This document shows, in pieces, positions 12,857 to 20,166 of a stretch of 27,007 nucleotides of DNA. Within the stretch, counting starts at the first letter, position 1, and each line of letters begins with the position of its first letter. Both the position numbers and the translations under genes were made by a program. Origin of the DNA: a virus; the IMG/VR virus record IMGVR_UViG_3300034071_002719, positions 1 to 27,007 of that record. One strand, written 5' to 3'. The notes beneath the pieces were generated by a model. It was not told where the DNA came from, searched no databases, and was given only the letters and a program-made list of their open reading frames with translations.

Positions 12857-14092
12857 ATGAGCGACTCACTTCGCGAGAAGCTGCAGGACGTTCACAAGGG
12901 ACTTGAGTCCCTGAACGACACCGCAATCGTTGCCCGAGATGGTGGCGATAATCTGGACGTCGCCGAGGCTTATGCTGTTCAGCGCGAACTTCGCAAGAAG
13001 TTTGGCAAGATGAACACGTCAGAGCTCGGTGAGGCCCTTGACATTCAGGCAGGTCGCGAGACGGGGAAGCAGGCTTCGGCTGATATCCTCAACCGCCTTG
13101 CGGCAGCAAACCCAAACATTACGAAGTTGCTGGACGCCAGCGGCGGAGCGGCTCTTATCCGACAGGACCTTGAGCCAATCCTCTATTCGCTGTTCGTAAA
13201 GCGCTTCCCATTCTTTGAGCGCATCCGCAAGGAGCCAGCAAACGGCCTCGTGCACGCGTTCAACCAGCAGACCGCTTACGGTGACGCCGTCTTCCAGACG
13301 GAGACCGGCACCGTGACCGATGATGCCGCGACCTACGCTCGCCAGACGACTAACGTCGCCGTGCTTGCGACCCGCCGTGGCATCACGCTGAAGAGCCAGT
13401 TCGCCCTTACGCAGGGTGGCTCGCCTTTCAACGGTCTTTCTTCGGAACTTGGCTCTGGCGTAACCGCCATCGCTGCTAAGCTTCAGAAGACTCTCTTCCA
13501 GGGCAACGCCACGGTCACCTCTGGTGCAGGCGCGACCACTGAGCTCGGCGCGTATGACGCGAACGGGTTTGATGGTCTCCGCAAGCTCTTGGGTTCGGCT
13601 GCTGGACAGGGCGAGATCGTAACGAAGGGCACCGCTGCCTATCTCGATACGATCAATAACGCTGTTGCCGCTGTTCTTGACAACGGTGGAAACCCATCGG
13701 CAATCCTTTGCTCGCCAACGGATTACGCTGGTCTTGTCAACGAGTTGACGAACCTTGTCCGCTACAACGCACCTGCACAGTCCGATCAGGCTGCAGGCGC
13801 TACGTTCGGTCAGGTTGTCACCGCTGCAGGCGCTCTCCCAATCCTTGCGGTTGCGGGCGATTCCATCGGGTCATACACGGTCACTTCGCCGACTACGGCG
13901 AACTACCGCGATATGTACGTCGTTGACGAGGACACGTGGAGCATGCCGTACCTCGGTGCGGACAGCATCACGACCCTTGAGATCCCAGTTGGGGTCAACG
14001 GTGCCCTTTCGCGCCTCTACATCATGTATGTGATGTTCGGCCTTAGCAACAAGGCTCCGCAGTTCAACGCGAAGATTCGCGTTACCGTCTAA
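12857..14092 (+). CDS. HK97-fold major capsid protein
   Basis: A 411-residue major capsid protein. The N-terminal 90 residues are helical and charged, like the delta domain that the protease removes. The body shows typical features: RQDLEPILYSLFVKRFPFFE, TGTVTDDAATYARQTTNVAV, a central LFQGNATV...ELGAYDANGFDGLRKLL, AAVLDNGGNPSAILCSPTDYAGL and the C-terminal IPVGVNGALSRLYIMYVMFGL. It follows the protease-scaffold gene by six bases with AGGAG before the ATG. The gene is distinctly richer in G/C third positions and more codon-uniform than its neighbours, as expected for the most abundant product. A strong hairpin terminator follows. Confidence 0.93.
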   Translation: MSDSLREKLQDVHKGLESLNDTAIVARDGGDNLDVAEAYAVQRELRKKFGKMNTSELGEALDIQAGRETGKQASADILNRLAAANPNITKLLDASGGAALIRQDLEPILYSLFVKRFPFFERIRKEPANGLVHAFNQQTAYGDAVFQTETGTVTDDAATYARQTTNVAVLATRRGITLKSQFALTQGGSPFNGLSSELGSGVTAIAAKLQKTLFQGNATVTSGAGATTELGAYDANGFDGLRKLLGSAAGQGEIVTKGTAAYLDTINNAVAAVLDNGGNPSAILCSPTDYAGLVNELTNLVRYNAPAQSDQAAGATFGQVVTAAGALPILAVAGDSIGSYTVTSPTTANYRDMYVVDEDTWSMPYLGADSITTLEIPVGVNGALSRLYIMYVMFGLSNKAPQFNAKIRVTV

Positions 14093-14112
14093 TCCCTTTA
14101 GGGCTTAGAAAT

Positions 14113-14150
14113 TCAAAGGGCTGGCAGAAATGCCAGCCCTTTGATATTTT
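14113..14150 (+). terminator. rho-independent terminator after major capsid gene
   Basis: A perfect 14-base-pair stem (14113-14126 with 14131-14144), a GAAA tetraloop (14127-14130), then TATTTT. It lies 20 bases after the capsid stop. It separates high capsid expression from the following genes, which then restart from other promoters. Confidence 0.9.
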
Positions 14151-14157
14151 ATAGAAC

Positions 14158-14430
14158 ATGAACAAAAATCTTCACTTTATTGGAGAGATTGCCAAGACGG
14201 TGGCGAGGAGCTACAACCCTAATGTTCGGGTTTTAGTCTCTGGCCCGTATGAGGGCCGGGTTCAACTTCCGGATGGGTACACAGCAAAATTTGACAGCAG
14301 CGGCAGGGCATCAATACCGCGAAAAAGCCTTGGCGCAGCCAACGCAATCGGGATTAGGAAGGTTCCTGCGCCTCGGAAGAGTCGGAAGCGCCGGCGGCAA
14401 CGACCTGAAGGGCAGCCGCATCAAAGGTAA
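14158..14430 (+). CDS. small hypothetical protein after capsid terminator
   Basis: A 90-residue frame. The first 65 residues look like a folded beta-rich domain (VRVLVSGPYEGRVQLPDG; FDSSGRASIPRKSL); the last 25 are Arg/Lys/Pro rich (RKSRKRRRQRPEGQPHQR). The final 77 bases overlap the converging glycosyltransferase gene on the other strand, so the basic tail could be an artefact of antisense coding. No Shine-Dalgarno is visible; the TATTTT at the foot of the terminator lies seven bases before the ATG. A minor capsid or DNA-binding role is possible. Moderate confidence that it is expressed. Confidence 0.5.
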   Translation: MNKNLHFIGEIAKTVARSYNPNVRVLVSGPYEGRVQLPDGYTAKFDSSGRASIPRKSLGAANAIGIRKVPAPRKSRKRRRQRPEGQPHQR

Positions 14431-15235
14431 AGTGCATTGTGCCGTAGTGCCTTGTAACTGCATCTACCTTCATCCAAATCTCCCCGCCAATATCCCTCCA
14501 GTCATGACAGAAGGTAAAGTCCTCCCCGATGAAGAAGTTCTCTTCATCTCTTGAGTAGCGGAAGTACTCAAAGATTTCAGTAGGCATATTCTTTTTGCGC
14601 TCTTCCTCGGTATCGCCATTCGGCTCAAGGTATTTTCTGTCTGGAAATGACTCTTGAAATTTTTCAAATACAGATCGGTGAAGCACCACGCAACCAGTTC
14701 CCACCTTTTCGGCGCGAACGAAATTAAGATCCAATGCGACTTGGTCTAGGTCTTTTGTTGAGTCTTCGTTCACGACAAAGTTTGGGGTTGACAAATAAGA
14801 TGAAAGGTACTCTGGCTGAGCCTGCGGGCCAGCCGCTAGGACGTAGTCCTGCATCCGCTTAAGGTTCGGAGACCTCTTTGAGCACGGAAGGCCAACAAAG
14901 GGCTTGCCGCTCAAGACAGCGGCTAGAACGTCCTGCGCCTGAACTTCAATGTCTCCATCAATCATGACGAGATAGTCATACCCACTTGCCATAAACTTTG
15001 AAATGATTCTGTTTCTTGCAAGCGGAAGGATTGACATCCCCCACACAATGTTCCATCCAAACTTAAGGCCGAACTTTGAGCAGGCTCGTTGAATGTCAAG
15101 CACTGACTTGGTGTATCCCCAGCTTACGCTCCCCTCAAGAGAGGGCGTTGAGACATACACTTTTGGCAGGGCAATCTGCTCTTGCTGCTCTGCTGCCAGC
15201 TGTGCTTCCCTATTTGCTCGTGACTTCTTGCTCAT
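14354..15235 (-). CDS. GT-A type glycosyltransferase
   Basis: A 293-residue protein. The N-terminus is a charged lead (MSKKSRANREAQLAAEQQEQ); then KVYVSTPSLEGSVSWGY begins a GT-A Rossmann-like fold. RNRIISKFMASGYDYLVMID (74-93) leads into the DxD motif Asp93-Gly94-Asp95 that binds metal and sugar nucleotide. GTGCVVLHRSVF and GEDFTFCHDWRDIGGEIW (237-254) match acceptor/catalytic regions, with His263 near the end. It could glycosylate modified DNA bases, virion proteins or host surface polymers; the substrate cannot be read. It is opposite in direction to the surrounding structural genes. ATG 15235 has GGGAGG four bases upstream; the open frame continues further but across the promoter. Confidence 0.85.
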   Translation of the reverse strand: MSKKSRANREAQLAAEQQEQIALPKVYVSTPSLEGSVSWGYTKSVLDIQRACSKFGLKFGWNIVWGMSILPLARNRIISKFMASGYDYLVMIDGDIEVQAQDVLAAVLSGKPFVGLPCSKRSPNLKRMQDYVLAAGPQAQPEYLSSYLSTPNFVVNEDSTKDLDQVALDLNFVRAEKVGTGCVVLHRSVFEKFQESFPDRKYLEPNGDTEEERKKNMPTEIFEYFRYSRDEENFFIGEDFTFCHDWRDIGGEIWMKVDAVTRHYGTMHFTFDAAALQVVAAGASDSSEAQEPS

Positions 15236-15254
15236 GTTACCTCCCTGGCTAAGT

Positions 15255-15263
15255 ACTATACCA
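15255..15263 (-). promoter_or_regulatory. extended -10 promoter of the glycosyltransferase
   Basis: Minus strand TGGTATAGT: TGn plus a 5-of-6 -10 box. No clear -35, as allowed for extended -10 promoters. The predicted transcript has a leader of about 13 bases that contains GGGAGG. Confidence 0.6.
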
Positions 15264-15284
15264 CGCCCGTAGATCGTTTGTGGG

Positions 15285-15313
15285 TGGACTATTGGGGCAT
15301 AAAAGTCCACAAT
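15285..15313 (+). promoter_or_regulatory. rightward promoter, predicted leaderless, for neck genes
   Basis: Plus strand: -35 TGGACT (15285-15290, 4 of 6), 17-base spacer, -10 CACAAT (15308-15313, 4 of 6), then six bases and ATG 15320, with no Shine-Dalgarno. Weak individually, but it has exactly the geometry of the stronger promoters at 7528 and 19053. Confidence 0.5.
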
Positions 15314-15319
15314 CTAGGC

Positions 15320-16231
15320 ATGATCCGAATAACCGTTCCCGTAACAGACATAGCCACGCAGATTGCCACATACAACCGAATTGAGATCGGTCGTGCGGCA
15401 AGCAAGGCTGACGCCGATGCTCGGACTGGTACATGGGTTAGCCTTGGACAGGTGATTACCCTTGTCCCCCTAGTAAGCGCCTATTCCTACGACGACGAGG
15501 GGGCTGCTGACGGACAATTTCACACCTATCGCCTTGCCCACTCGGGCACTGGGGCCACTGGGGGCTGGTCTACCATCAAGGGCAGAACTCTCGGGTACCT
15601 CACGGCCCCCGAGTACCGAGCATACGAACTTGGGGACCTGACAGACGCATCTGGATCAGAGCTAACAGACGCTGCGCTTGATGCCTTTATTGCCACCGCA
15701 TCTAGTCTTGTAGACGCATACGCTGGCTACTCATTTGCCTATCGCCAGAGCACGGAGCGCCACACTTGGCGCCAAAAGAATCGTCGCGTATACCCTCGCA
15801 GCAAGCCGATTGTCTCGGTGGTTTCATTTAAGGTATACGTCAGCAATCAGCAGAATGCAGCGTTTACAGTGCAGGACACTTTCGTTAATGCTGACCAGGG
15901 ATACGTTGAAATTACCAGCCTAGCCAATGTCACCTACTCGCTTTTCCCAGCAATTGTGGCCCTAGGGCTTATTGAGCCAGTTGCGGAAATTACCTATACA
16001 CACGGATATGAGTACACCCCGTCTCAGATAAAAGACGCAGTGGCACTTACGGCAACCGACCTTATTGCTCGAGATTCACTGGCAAAGCAAGGCCTCAACG
16101 GGCTTAGCCGCCTTCGCGTTGGAGAGATGGAAATGTATAGCGATTTGCCACAGGGAGGGGGCCTTGCGCACCCGCTGCCATCAGCCGCATGCGCAATTCT
16201 GGATCAGTATCGTTTTATTTCGGTGAGATAA
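15320..16231 (+). CDS. head-tail connector with N-terminal FN3-like domain
   Basis: A 303-residue protein. Residues about 5-100 resemble a fibronectin-III-like beta domain (YNRIEIGRAASKAD; WVSLGQVITLV; YSYDDEGAADGQFHTYRL; STIKG). Residues about 105-300 look like an adaptor of the HK97 gp6/SPP1 gp15 type: LTAPEYRAYELGDLTDASGS, DAALDAFIATASSLVDAYAG, then a beta block and helical end. The connector binds under the portal and the extra domain could be surface-exposed. Met15 of the longer open frame (15320) is chosen because the promoter geometry ends there and the longer start would lie within the promoter. It is followed directly by the head-closure gene. Confidence 0.75.
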   Translation: MIRITVPVTDIATQIATYNRIEIGRAASKADADARTGTWVSLGQVITLVPLVSAYSYDDEGAADGQFHTYRLAHSGTGATGGWSTIKGRTLGYLTAPEYRAYELGDLTDASGSELTDAALDAFIATASSLVDAYAGYSFAYRQSTERHTWRQKNRRVYPRSKPIVSVVSFKVYVSNQQNAAFTVQDTFVNADQGYVEITSLANVTYSLFPAIVALGLIEPVAEITYTHGYEYTPSQIKDAVALTATDLIARDSLAKQGLNGLSRLRVGEMEMYSDLPQGGGLAHPLPSAACAILDQYRFISVR

Positions 16232-16561
16232 ATGGGTCTTCCGGGATTCGTTACGCCAATACAGCTTAAGCGAACTTCGCAGACTGGGCATAGCGCAGTT
16301 GGTGATCCAGTTGTTACGACCTCTATCGTCTGGACTAAGCGAGGCCACTATCAGGAGGAGCAGGGAACTCACGTTCAGGGGGACACCGGGCCAATTGAGT
16401 ATCAAGTGTTTAAGTTTTGGATTCCATTCCTGACCGGCTCTGATCGTCCAGTGATCACCGACAAGCTTATCGCCGACGGCTATGAATATATGGTCACAGA
16501 GATTGAGCAGGAATCACTGAAGCACCACCTAATTGTTCGCGCACATCGCGTAGAGGACTAA
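16232..16561 (+). CDS. head closure / head-tail joining protein
   Basis: A 109-residue protein in the position of the head-closure gene (SPP1 gp16 or HK97 gp7 type). It is beta-rich with features of that family: an N-terminal VTPIQLKRTSQTGHSAVGDP, VWTKRGHYQEEQG, EYQVFKFWIPF, ITDKLIADGYEYMVTEIEQE and a final LIVRAHRVED. It should form the ring that seals DNA in the head after packaging and receives the tail. It starts immediately after its neighbour's stop (no gap) and its stop shares an A with the next start (TAATG), so the neck genes are translated as a unit. Confidence 0.7.
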   Translation: MGLPGFVTPIQLKRTSQTGHSAVGDPVVTTSIVWTKRGHYQEEQGTHVQGDTGPIEYQVFKFWIPFLTGSDRPVITDKLIADGYEYMVTEIEQESLKHHLIVRAHRVED

Positions 16562-17118
16562 TGGCAAAAGCAACACTAGGTAGCCGCGGAACTATTTCTG
16601 GCCTAGAGTCAAGCATCAGGATGCTTAAAGACCTTACTAAGGCACTTAAAAGCGATGCCTCTCTTGGGGCAATTAACTTGATGCAAGACATTGCATTCAA
16701 GAAGATTGAAGAGGCTGTATACGGAGACAAATACGGCAAAAGCCTAGCGCAGATATTCAGCCGCACGCGACCAAAGACTAAGGGCGGCTACACATCAAAG
16801 AAGAAGGGTTCCGGCACCCCAGTTGACACTGGGAGGCTGCAAAACGCTCTTGTGATTCCAGATGCACCATATGGGATATTTAAGCGCAACCGAGGCTCTC
16901 GTGGTCATTTTAGCGTGACCTATGGCGCAGATCCAGTTGACCCAGACAACGAAAACGAGCGATATTTTGCCAAGGTTGAGCGCAGGTACAAGTTTTTCTC
17001 TGAGGGACTTGATGAGTTTGAAAAACAAGAGACAATGGAAAACCTCGGCAAGGATCTTGCCGAGGTCTTCACGCGTCAGGTCAGAAACCGACTAGCGCGG
17101 CAATTGCGAAGGCGCTAA
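16561..17118 (+). CDS. HK97 gp10-like neck/tail component
   Basis: A 185-residue basic protein. The signature GTPVDTGRLQNALVI (about 80-94) is the PxDTGxL motif of the HK97 gp10 / minor tail family that lies in the head-tail junction. Upstream is a lysine-rich stretch (SRTRPKTKGGYTSKKKGS); downstream are beta strands (GHFSVTYGAD) and a helical C-terminus rich in Arg. ATG overlaps the previous stop by one base. The gene converges on the metallophosphoesterase, overlapping it by four bases (17115-17118), with no terminator visible between them. Confidence 0.78.
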   Translation: MAKATLGSRGTISGLESSIRMLKDLTKALKSDASLGAINLMQDIAFKKIEEAVYGDKYGKSLAQIFSRTRPKTKGGYTSKKKGSGTPVDTGRLQNALVIPDAPYGIFKRNRGSRGHFSVTYGADPVDPDNENERYFAKVERRYKFFSEGLDEFEKQETMENLGKDLAEVFTRQVRNRLARQLRRR

Positions 17119-18332
17119 TCGCAGTTCAAAACCTTTAGGTCGTCCCACCCGCGCTTGCCGACCGTGAGAGTCAGCATTCCGCCTGGGGACTCAATGCCAG
17201 TGATCTCAGTAAACCACTGCGATCCACCGTCAAGCGACGGTGCTTGGATATGTGTTTTTGGACCGTGGGTTGCCACCTGCAAAGAGTGAAAGTGGCCCGT
17301 TAGAAGCAGGCTGGCCTCGCCAGCGGGTCGCTCGCCAAAAGACTGACCCTTCCACCAGTTTGCAATTTTACCAATTGGGTTCTGGCCACCTGATCGTGCT
17401 TGGTGACCGTGGGCAAGCCCAACAATGGTTCCGTGCACGTCAAGCGTGAGGGTTAGATTGGTGCCAGCAATCAAGAAAGACACGTGTTTGTATCTTTCTG
17501 GGTTTGCGGCAAGAATCTCTGCGACCTGCTCAAAAATAGCGAGGTCGTCGTTGTCGCCAAATGTGGTGTATGCCTTGCCGTTCTTTCGGTTCTCACCGTG
17601 ATTGCCAGGCACAGCGGCAACGATTACCCGAGGAGCCAGCTTGGACCAACGCTCAAGCGCCTTTACTAAAAGCCGACGCATAACCTTGATTTGGTCTCGC
17701 CGATCTAGGTCTACCTGGAAGCCCTGCATCGCGTAGTGGCCGTCAGTACTCTCAATGAGGTCGCCAAGCCCAACCACCACTAGCCGGTCTAGGTTCCTGC
17801 CAGCCTTAACGAGCTCCTTCCAGCGAGCCTCTACAAGGTCAATGCCTCGGTTGAATCGTTCAACGACGGCAGCAGATCCACCGCCCTCGCCCTTGCCCAT
17901 CTGTGTGTCAGACACCGCGACAACTAGTGCGGTATCGCCAGTCTCGTCTTCTGAATTTACGGGAACTGGCTTGTGCTTTTTGATCTCTTCAATAAGTTTT
18001 TCAACGTCTGCGTCTGGGCGGTTGCTCCGTGTCCTGATCTGGGCGCGGTAATAGTACATTCGCTGTACGTTTCCCTCGCCAATGTTTGAGTCCCATGTCC
18101 TAAACTGAATCGTGTCGTCAGCAATTTCAAACTGCCCAGGATCAAATCCCCACTCCTTAAGAAGCGAGTCCCAATCTGGTCTCGGCTTGTTCTGCTGCAC
18201 CGTAATTGAGCCAGTCCTTGAGTTTTCATCCCAAGCGACACCAGGCTCCCATCCTTCTGGGTGCTTTCGCTTTGGTCGGCGAGCCTCCTCTATGTCCGCC
18301 TGAACAGCTTTAAGCTTGTCAAATTCGCTCAT
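17115..18332 (-). CDS. metallophosphoesterase
   Basis: A 405-residue calcineurin-like phosphoesterase. The order is an N-terminal 130-residue charged region with WDSLLKEWGFDPGQFEI, then VVAVSDTQMGK (motif I, Asp142, with Gln where most have His), VVGLGDLIES (Asp191), VPGNHGE (Asn244-His245), GLAHGH (His308, His310) and LLTGHFHS (His347, His349). These residues bind two metals. The Asp-x-Gln form of motif I is familiar from phage enzymes. Substrate (nucleic acid, nucleotide or protein phosphate) is not readable. ATG 18332 overlaps the upstream stop (ATGA). Antisense cassette in the plus-strand structural block. Confidence 0.92.
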   Translation of the reverse strand: MSEFDKLKAVQADIEEARRPKRKHPEGWEPGVAWDENSRTGSITVQQNKPRPDWDSLLKEWGFDPGQFEIADDTIQFRTWDSNIGEGNVQRMYYYRAQIRTRSNRPDADVEKLIEEIKKHKPVPVNSEDETGDTALVVAVSDTQMGKGEGGGSAAVVERFNRGIDLVEARWKELVKAGRNLDRLVVVGLGDLIESTDGHYAMQGFQVDLDRRDQIKVMRRLLVKALERWSKLAPRVIVAAVPGNHGENRKNGKAYTTFGDNDDLAIFEQVAEILAANPERYKHVSFLIAGTNLTLTLDVHGTIVGLAHGHQARSGGQNPIGKIANWWKGQSFGERPAGEASLLLTGHFHSLQVATHGPKTHIQAPSLDGGSQWFTEITGIESPGGMLTLTVGKRGWDDLKVLNCD

Positions 18333-18583
18333 GACTGCACACACGAGCACTGCTTGCGCCTGTGGCGATTAACCGTCCAGGGCTTTGCTGACTGACCTTT
18401 GGCCTGTAGCCACGTAGAGATGGTCACAGCATCAATGCTAAAATCACCACAAGCCTGGTCAAGCGCCTCGTTCTCATCTTTGGAGATTGCGGCCTTTACA
18501 GAGGCTACCGTGCAAATGCCACCGACTCGCTTGTTTGCCTGCAACGTCTGGATCTCCCCCAGCAGGTTTGTTACTGAAGACAT
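18329..18583 (-). CDS. small putative DNA-binding protein with RHRR-CxC end
   Basis: An 84-residue protein. After a short helical start, residues 34-68 (ALDQACGDFSIDAVTISTWL and onward) look like a helix-turn-helix, followed by TVNRHRRKQCSC (71-82). I recall this HRR-x2-C-x-C ending from small phage proteins, some annotated as HTH or terminase-related, but no precise family. ATG 18583 is chosen for AAGGAG four bases upstream; a longer open frame would start inside the predicted promoter. It is translationally coupled to the metallophosphoesterase. Confidence 0.65.
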   Translation of the reverse strand: MSSVTNLLGEIQTLQANKRVGGICTVASVKAAISKDENEALDQACGDFSIDAVTISTWLQAKGQSAKPWTVNRHRRKQCSCVQS

Positions 18584-18597
18584 AACTCTCCTTCCCG

Positions 18598-18636
18598 CCG
18601 ATGCATTTAGAACATCGGTACGAATAGAGCATACCA
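18598..18636 (-). promoter_or_regulatory. extended -10 promoter and leader hairpin before the RHRR protein
   Basis: Minus strand TGGTATGCT at 18628-18636 is an extended -10 (compare TGGTATAGT before the glycosyltransferase). Downstream, CCGATG and CATCGG (18598-18603 and 18613-18618) form a six-pair hairpin in the leader, a few bases before the ribosome-binding site. Confidence 0.45.
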
Positions 18637-18644
18637 CACAGCTG

Positions 18645-18680
18645 TGGAAAAGACCCCCCCTGAGCGCTAGATATAAGGGG
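18645..18680 (-). terminator. possible weak terminator after small membrane-protein gene
   Basis: Read leftward, CCCCC and GGGGGG flank a loop of about 16 bases, followed by TCTTTT. It lies 10-45 bases after the stop at 18690. The loop is long and the T-run short, so this is weak. Confidence 0.35.
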
Positions 18681-18689
18681 GAAGTGTTG

Positions 18690-18986
18690 CTATTTTATAA
18701 GAACTAGCACTATAGCCACAGCCGCGCCGACAATGGCAAGCAGGGCTGCTGAGTCTGGGACAAGCCACCTGAAGGCGCTTTTGGCCTGGGCCTCGGTTGC
18801 ATCTTTTGCATTCATCTTGGATACAATTTCGCCGACGTCGCTAAGGATCTTGTCAACCTTTATTTCAATGCTGCCGACGCGTGAGGTCAAGTCTTCCATT
18901 TTTGCGTCCATATGGCCCCTCCAATAGGCAAGAGGCGCGGCATCTTCGGCCGCGCTGAGGTCTGCGGGTATCCGTGGGATGGTCAT
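18690..18986 (-). CDS. small coiled-coil protein with C-terminal membrane segment
   Basis: A 98-residue protein. Residues 28-62 (KMEDLTSRVGSIEIKVDKIL and following) have heptad-like spacing of I/V/L typical of a coiled coil. Residues 77-97 (ALLAIVGAAVAIVLVLI) are a membrane helix ending in Lys. This layout is that of XhlA-like or holin-accessory phage proteins, so a lysis role is possible, but no endolysin is next to it and a superinfection-exclusion or envelope protein would look the same. ATG 18986 has no Shine-Dalgarno; a TAAGTT box lies six bases upstream of it, so it may be leaderless. It is divergent from the tail genes. Confidence 0.7.
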   Translation of the reverse strand: MTIPRIPADLSAAEDAAPLAYWRGHMDAKMEDLTSRVGSIEIKVDKILSDVGEIVSKMNAKDATEAQAKSAFRWLVPDSAALLAIVGAAVAIVLVLIK

Positions 18987-18992
18987 TGCGGA

Positions 18993-19020
18993 AACTTAAC
19001 ACATTTTGGGTAGATGTCTA
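18993..19020 (-). promoter_or_regulatory. candidate leftward promoter of the membrane-protein gene
   Basis: Minus strand TAGACA (19015-19020, 5 of 6), 16-base spacer, TAAGTT (18993-18998, 3 of 6), six bases, ATG 18986. The -10 is weak, but the geometry repeats that of the other leaderless candidates. Confidence 0.35.
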
Positions 19021-19044
19021 GAGCACAATCTTCTATGTAGACAT
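19014..19044. repeat. inverted repeat between divergent promoters
   Basis: ATGTCTA (19014-19020) and TAGACAT (19038-19044) form a perfect seven-base inverted repeat with a 17-base spacer. One arm contains the leftward -35; the other lies just upstream of the rightward -35. Possible operator for a dimeric regulator acting on both promoters. Confidence 0.4.
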
Positions 19045-19052
19045 TTTTAGTC

Positions 19053-19081
19053 TTGAGATAAACACCCAATGAGGGTACATT
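19053..19081 (+). promoter_or_regulatory. rightward promoter, predicted leaderless, for tail genes
   Basis: Plus strand: -35 TTGAGA (19053-19058, 5 of 6), 17-base spacer, -10 TACATT (19076-19081, 4 of 6), then six bases and ATG 19088. No Shine-Dalgarno precedes this ATG. Confidence 0.68.
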
Positions 19082-19087
19082 TCACAT

Positions 19088-19486
19088 ATGGTTGGTGTGT
19101 ATGAGGCTATTTTTACCGCGCTGAGTGGTGACGCCACGCTCCAGACGTTGCTATCTGGCTCAGCTACGGATAAAAGGGTCTACCCCATCACCCACGTCGG
19201 TAGAGCGCAATCCCCGGCAATAAGGGTTGCCGTGATCAATGGCGCGAGCGATGTCGGCCTTCTGGTTGATCGTTTGTCTGTGGATATTTTAGTCTCCAGC
19301 AAAATTAACACCACAGAGCTAAACAACATTTCCGCAAGGGTAGATACGCTTTTAAATCGCAAGCGGCTAGCTGGGCCGTCGGGTTCTGTAATGCATCTGT
19401 GCCGAAAGATCTATGAGTCTGATGGGTACGACAGCACAGAACTTGAATACCAGCGAATCGTTAGGTATCGGATTATCAAGACATAA
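19088..19486 (+). CDS. tail terminator / tail completion protein (DUF3168-like)
   Basis: A 132-residue protein directly before the tail tube gene, the usual place for the tail terminator. It matches the DUF3168/HK97-type pattern: an N-terminal helix VYEAIFTALSGDATLQTLLS, then RVYPITHVGRAQSPAIRVAV, the strand LSVDILVSSKI, helix LNNISARVDTLLNRKRL and closing strand YQRIVRYRIIKT. It would cap the growing tail and join it to the head. First gene of the tail transcription unit, 19 bases before the major tail gene. Confidence 0.72.
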   Translation: MVGVYEAIFTALSGDATLQTLLSGSATDKRVYPITHVGRAQSPAIRVAVINGASDVGLLVDRLSVDILVSSKINTTELNNISARVDTLLNRKRLAGPSGSVMHLCRKIYESDGYDSTELEYQRIVRYRIIKT

Positions 19487-19505
19487 CATATAAGGAGCAA
19501 GAACA

Positions 19506-20117
19506 ATGCTTACGCTTGGTTCTGGCATACTCGAGGTGGCTTACTGGGTGAGCGGTCGCGCAAAGGGGACGGCGGATTATTTCACGTCCACTTCAGGCGG
19601 CTATACCACTGTGTTCTCCATCGGCGAGATCGCCGGCGATGTTGAATTTGACATCAACTATCAGGAGCGAGAGTTCTACGGTCAGTACAACTTCCCGATT
19701 TACAAGGCCCACTTCGGTGGTAAGGTTGAGGCGCGAGCCCGACGGGTTGAGCTGAACGTTAACTCACTCAAGAACTTCTTTAACACTAACGGCACCGCAG
19801 CGTATATCAGCACGGCCGAGACCAGCTCGTTCGTGTTTGATCCAGACGTTGACGGCGGATCGGGTCAGGCAACCACCGCGGGTGCAGGCCTCCCACGACC
19901 GCTGTATGTTCGCTTCACGCACAAGCGCACGGATGACTCGTCCAAGACGGTGAAGATCCACCTTCCAAAGGCGTACACCATGAGCTTGAACATTCCGTTC
20001 ACCCGTGAAGATATCGTCGTTCAGGACGTTGACTTCATGGCCGTTGTGGACACGACCCTCAAGCTTACGAGCGGCGCGACGTCGGCAGAGCCGACCATCG
20101 TCCTCATTGAGGCCTAA
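19506..20117 (+). CDS. major tail (tube) protein
   Basis: A 203-residue protein in the tail tube position, beta-rich and without membrane segments. Features include ISxAGDVEF-like FSIGEIAGDVEFDINYQERE (37-56), a middle strand region KVEARARRVELNVNSL and the C-terminal FTREDIVVQDVDFMAVVDTT, typical of tube subunits of the lambda V/HK97 type. The gene has the G/C-rich third positions seen also in the capsid gene, suggesting high expression. AAGGAG lies nine bases before ATG 19506. A 16-base palindrome covers its stop codon and a strong hairpin follows. Confidence 0.8.
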   Translation: MLTLGSGILEVAYWVSGRAKGTADYFTSTSGGYTTVFSIGEIAGDVEFDINYQEREFYGQYNFPIYKAHFGGKVEARARRVELNVNSLKNFFNTNGTAAYISTAETSSFVFDPDVDGGSGQATTAGAGLPRPLYVRFTHKRTDDSSKTVKIHLPKAYTMSLNIPFTREDIVVQDVDFMAVVDTTLKLTSGATSAEPTIVLIEA

Positions 20118-20130
20118 GGCTTAAGCCTTA
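20115..20130. repeat. 16-base perfect palindrome over the tail-tube stop codon
   Basis: TAAGGCTTAAGCCTTA is perfectly palindromic and includes the TAA stop. It is followed by a second, larger hairpin. Probably part of an mRNA 3' structure. Confidence 0.7.
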
Positions 20131-20136
20131 AAAATC

Positions 20137-20166
20137 TGGTGGGCTGGGGGTTTCCCCAGCCCACCA
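20137..20166 (+). terminator. strong hairpin after tail-tube gene, no U-run on plus strand
   Basis: A perfect 13-pair stem (20137-20149 with 20154-20166) and four-base loop GTTT, very G/C rich. The plus strand lacks a T-run after it, so it may act as an attenuator, RNA-stability end or partial terminator rather than a classical one. AAATCTGG (20132-20139) and CCAGATTT (20182-20189) could pair in an alternative fold. Confidence 0.65.
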
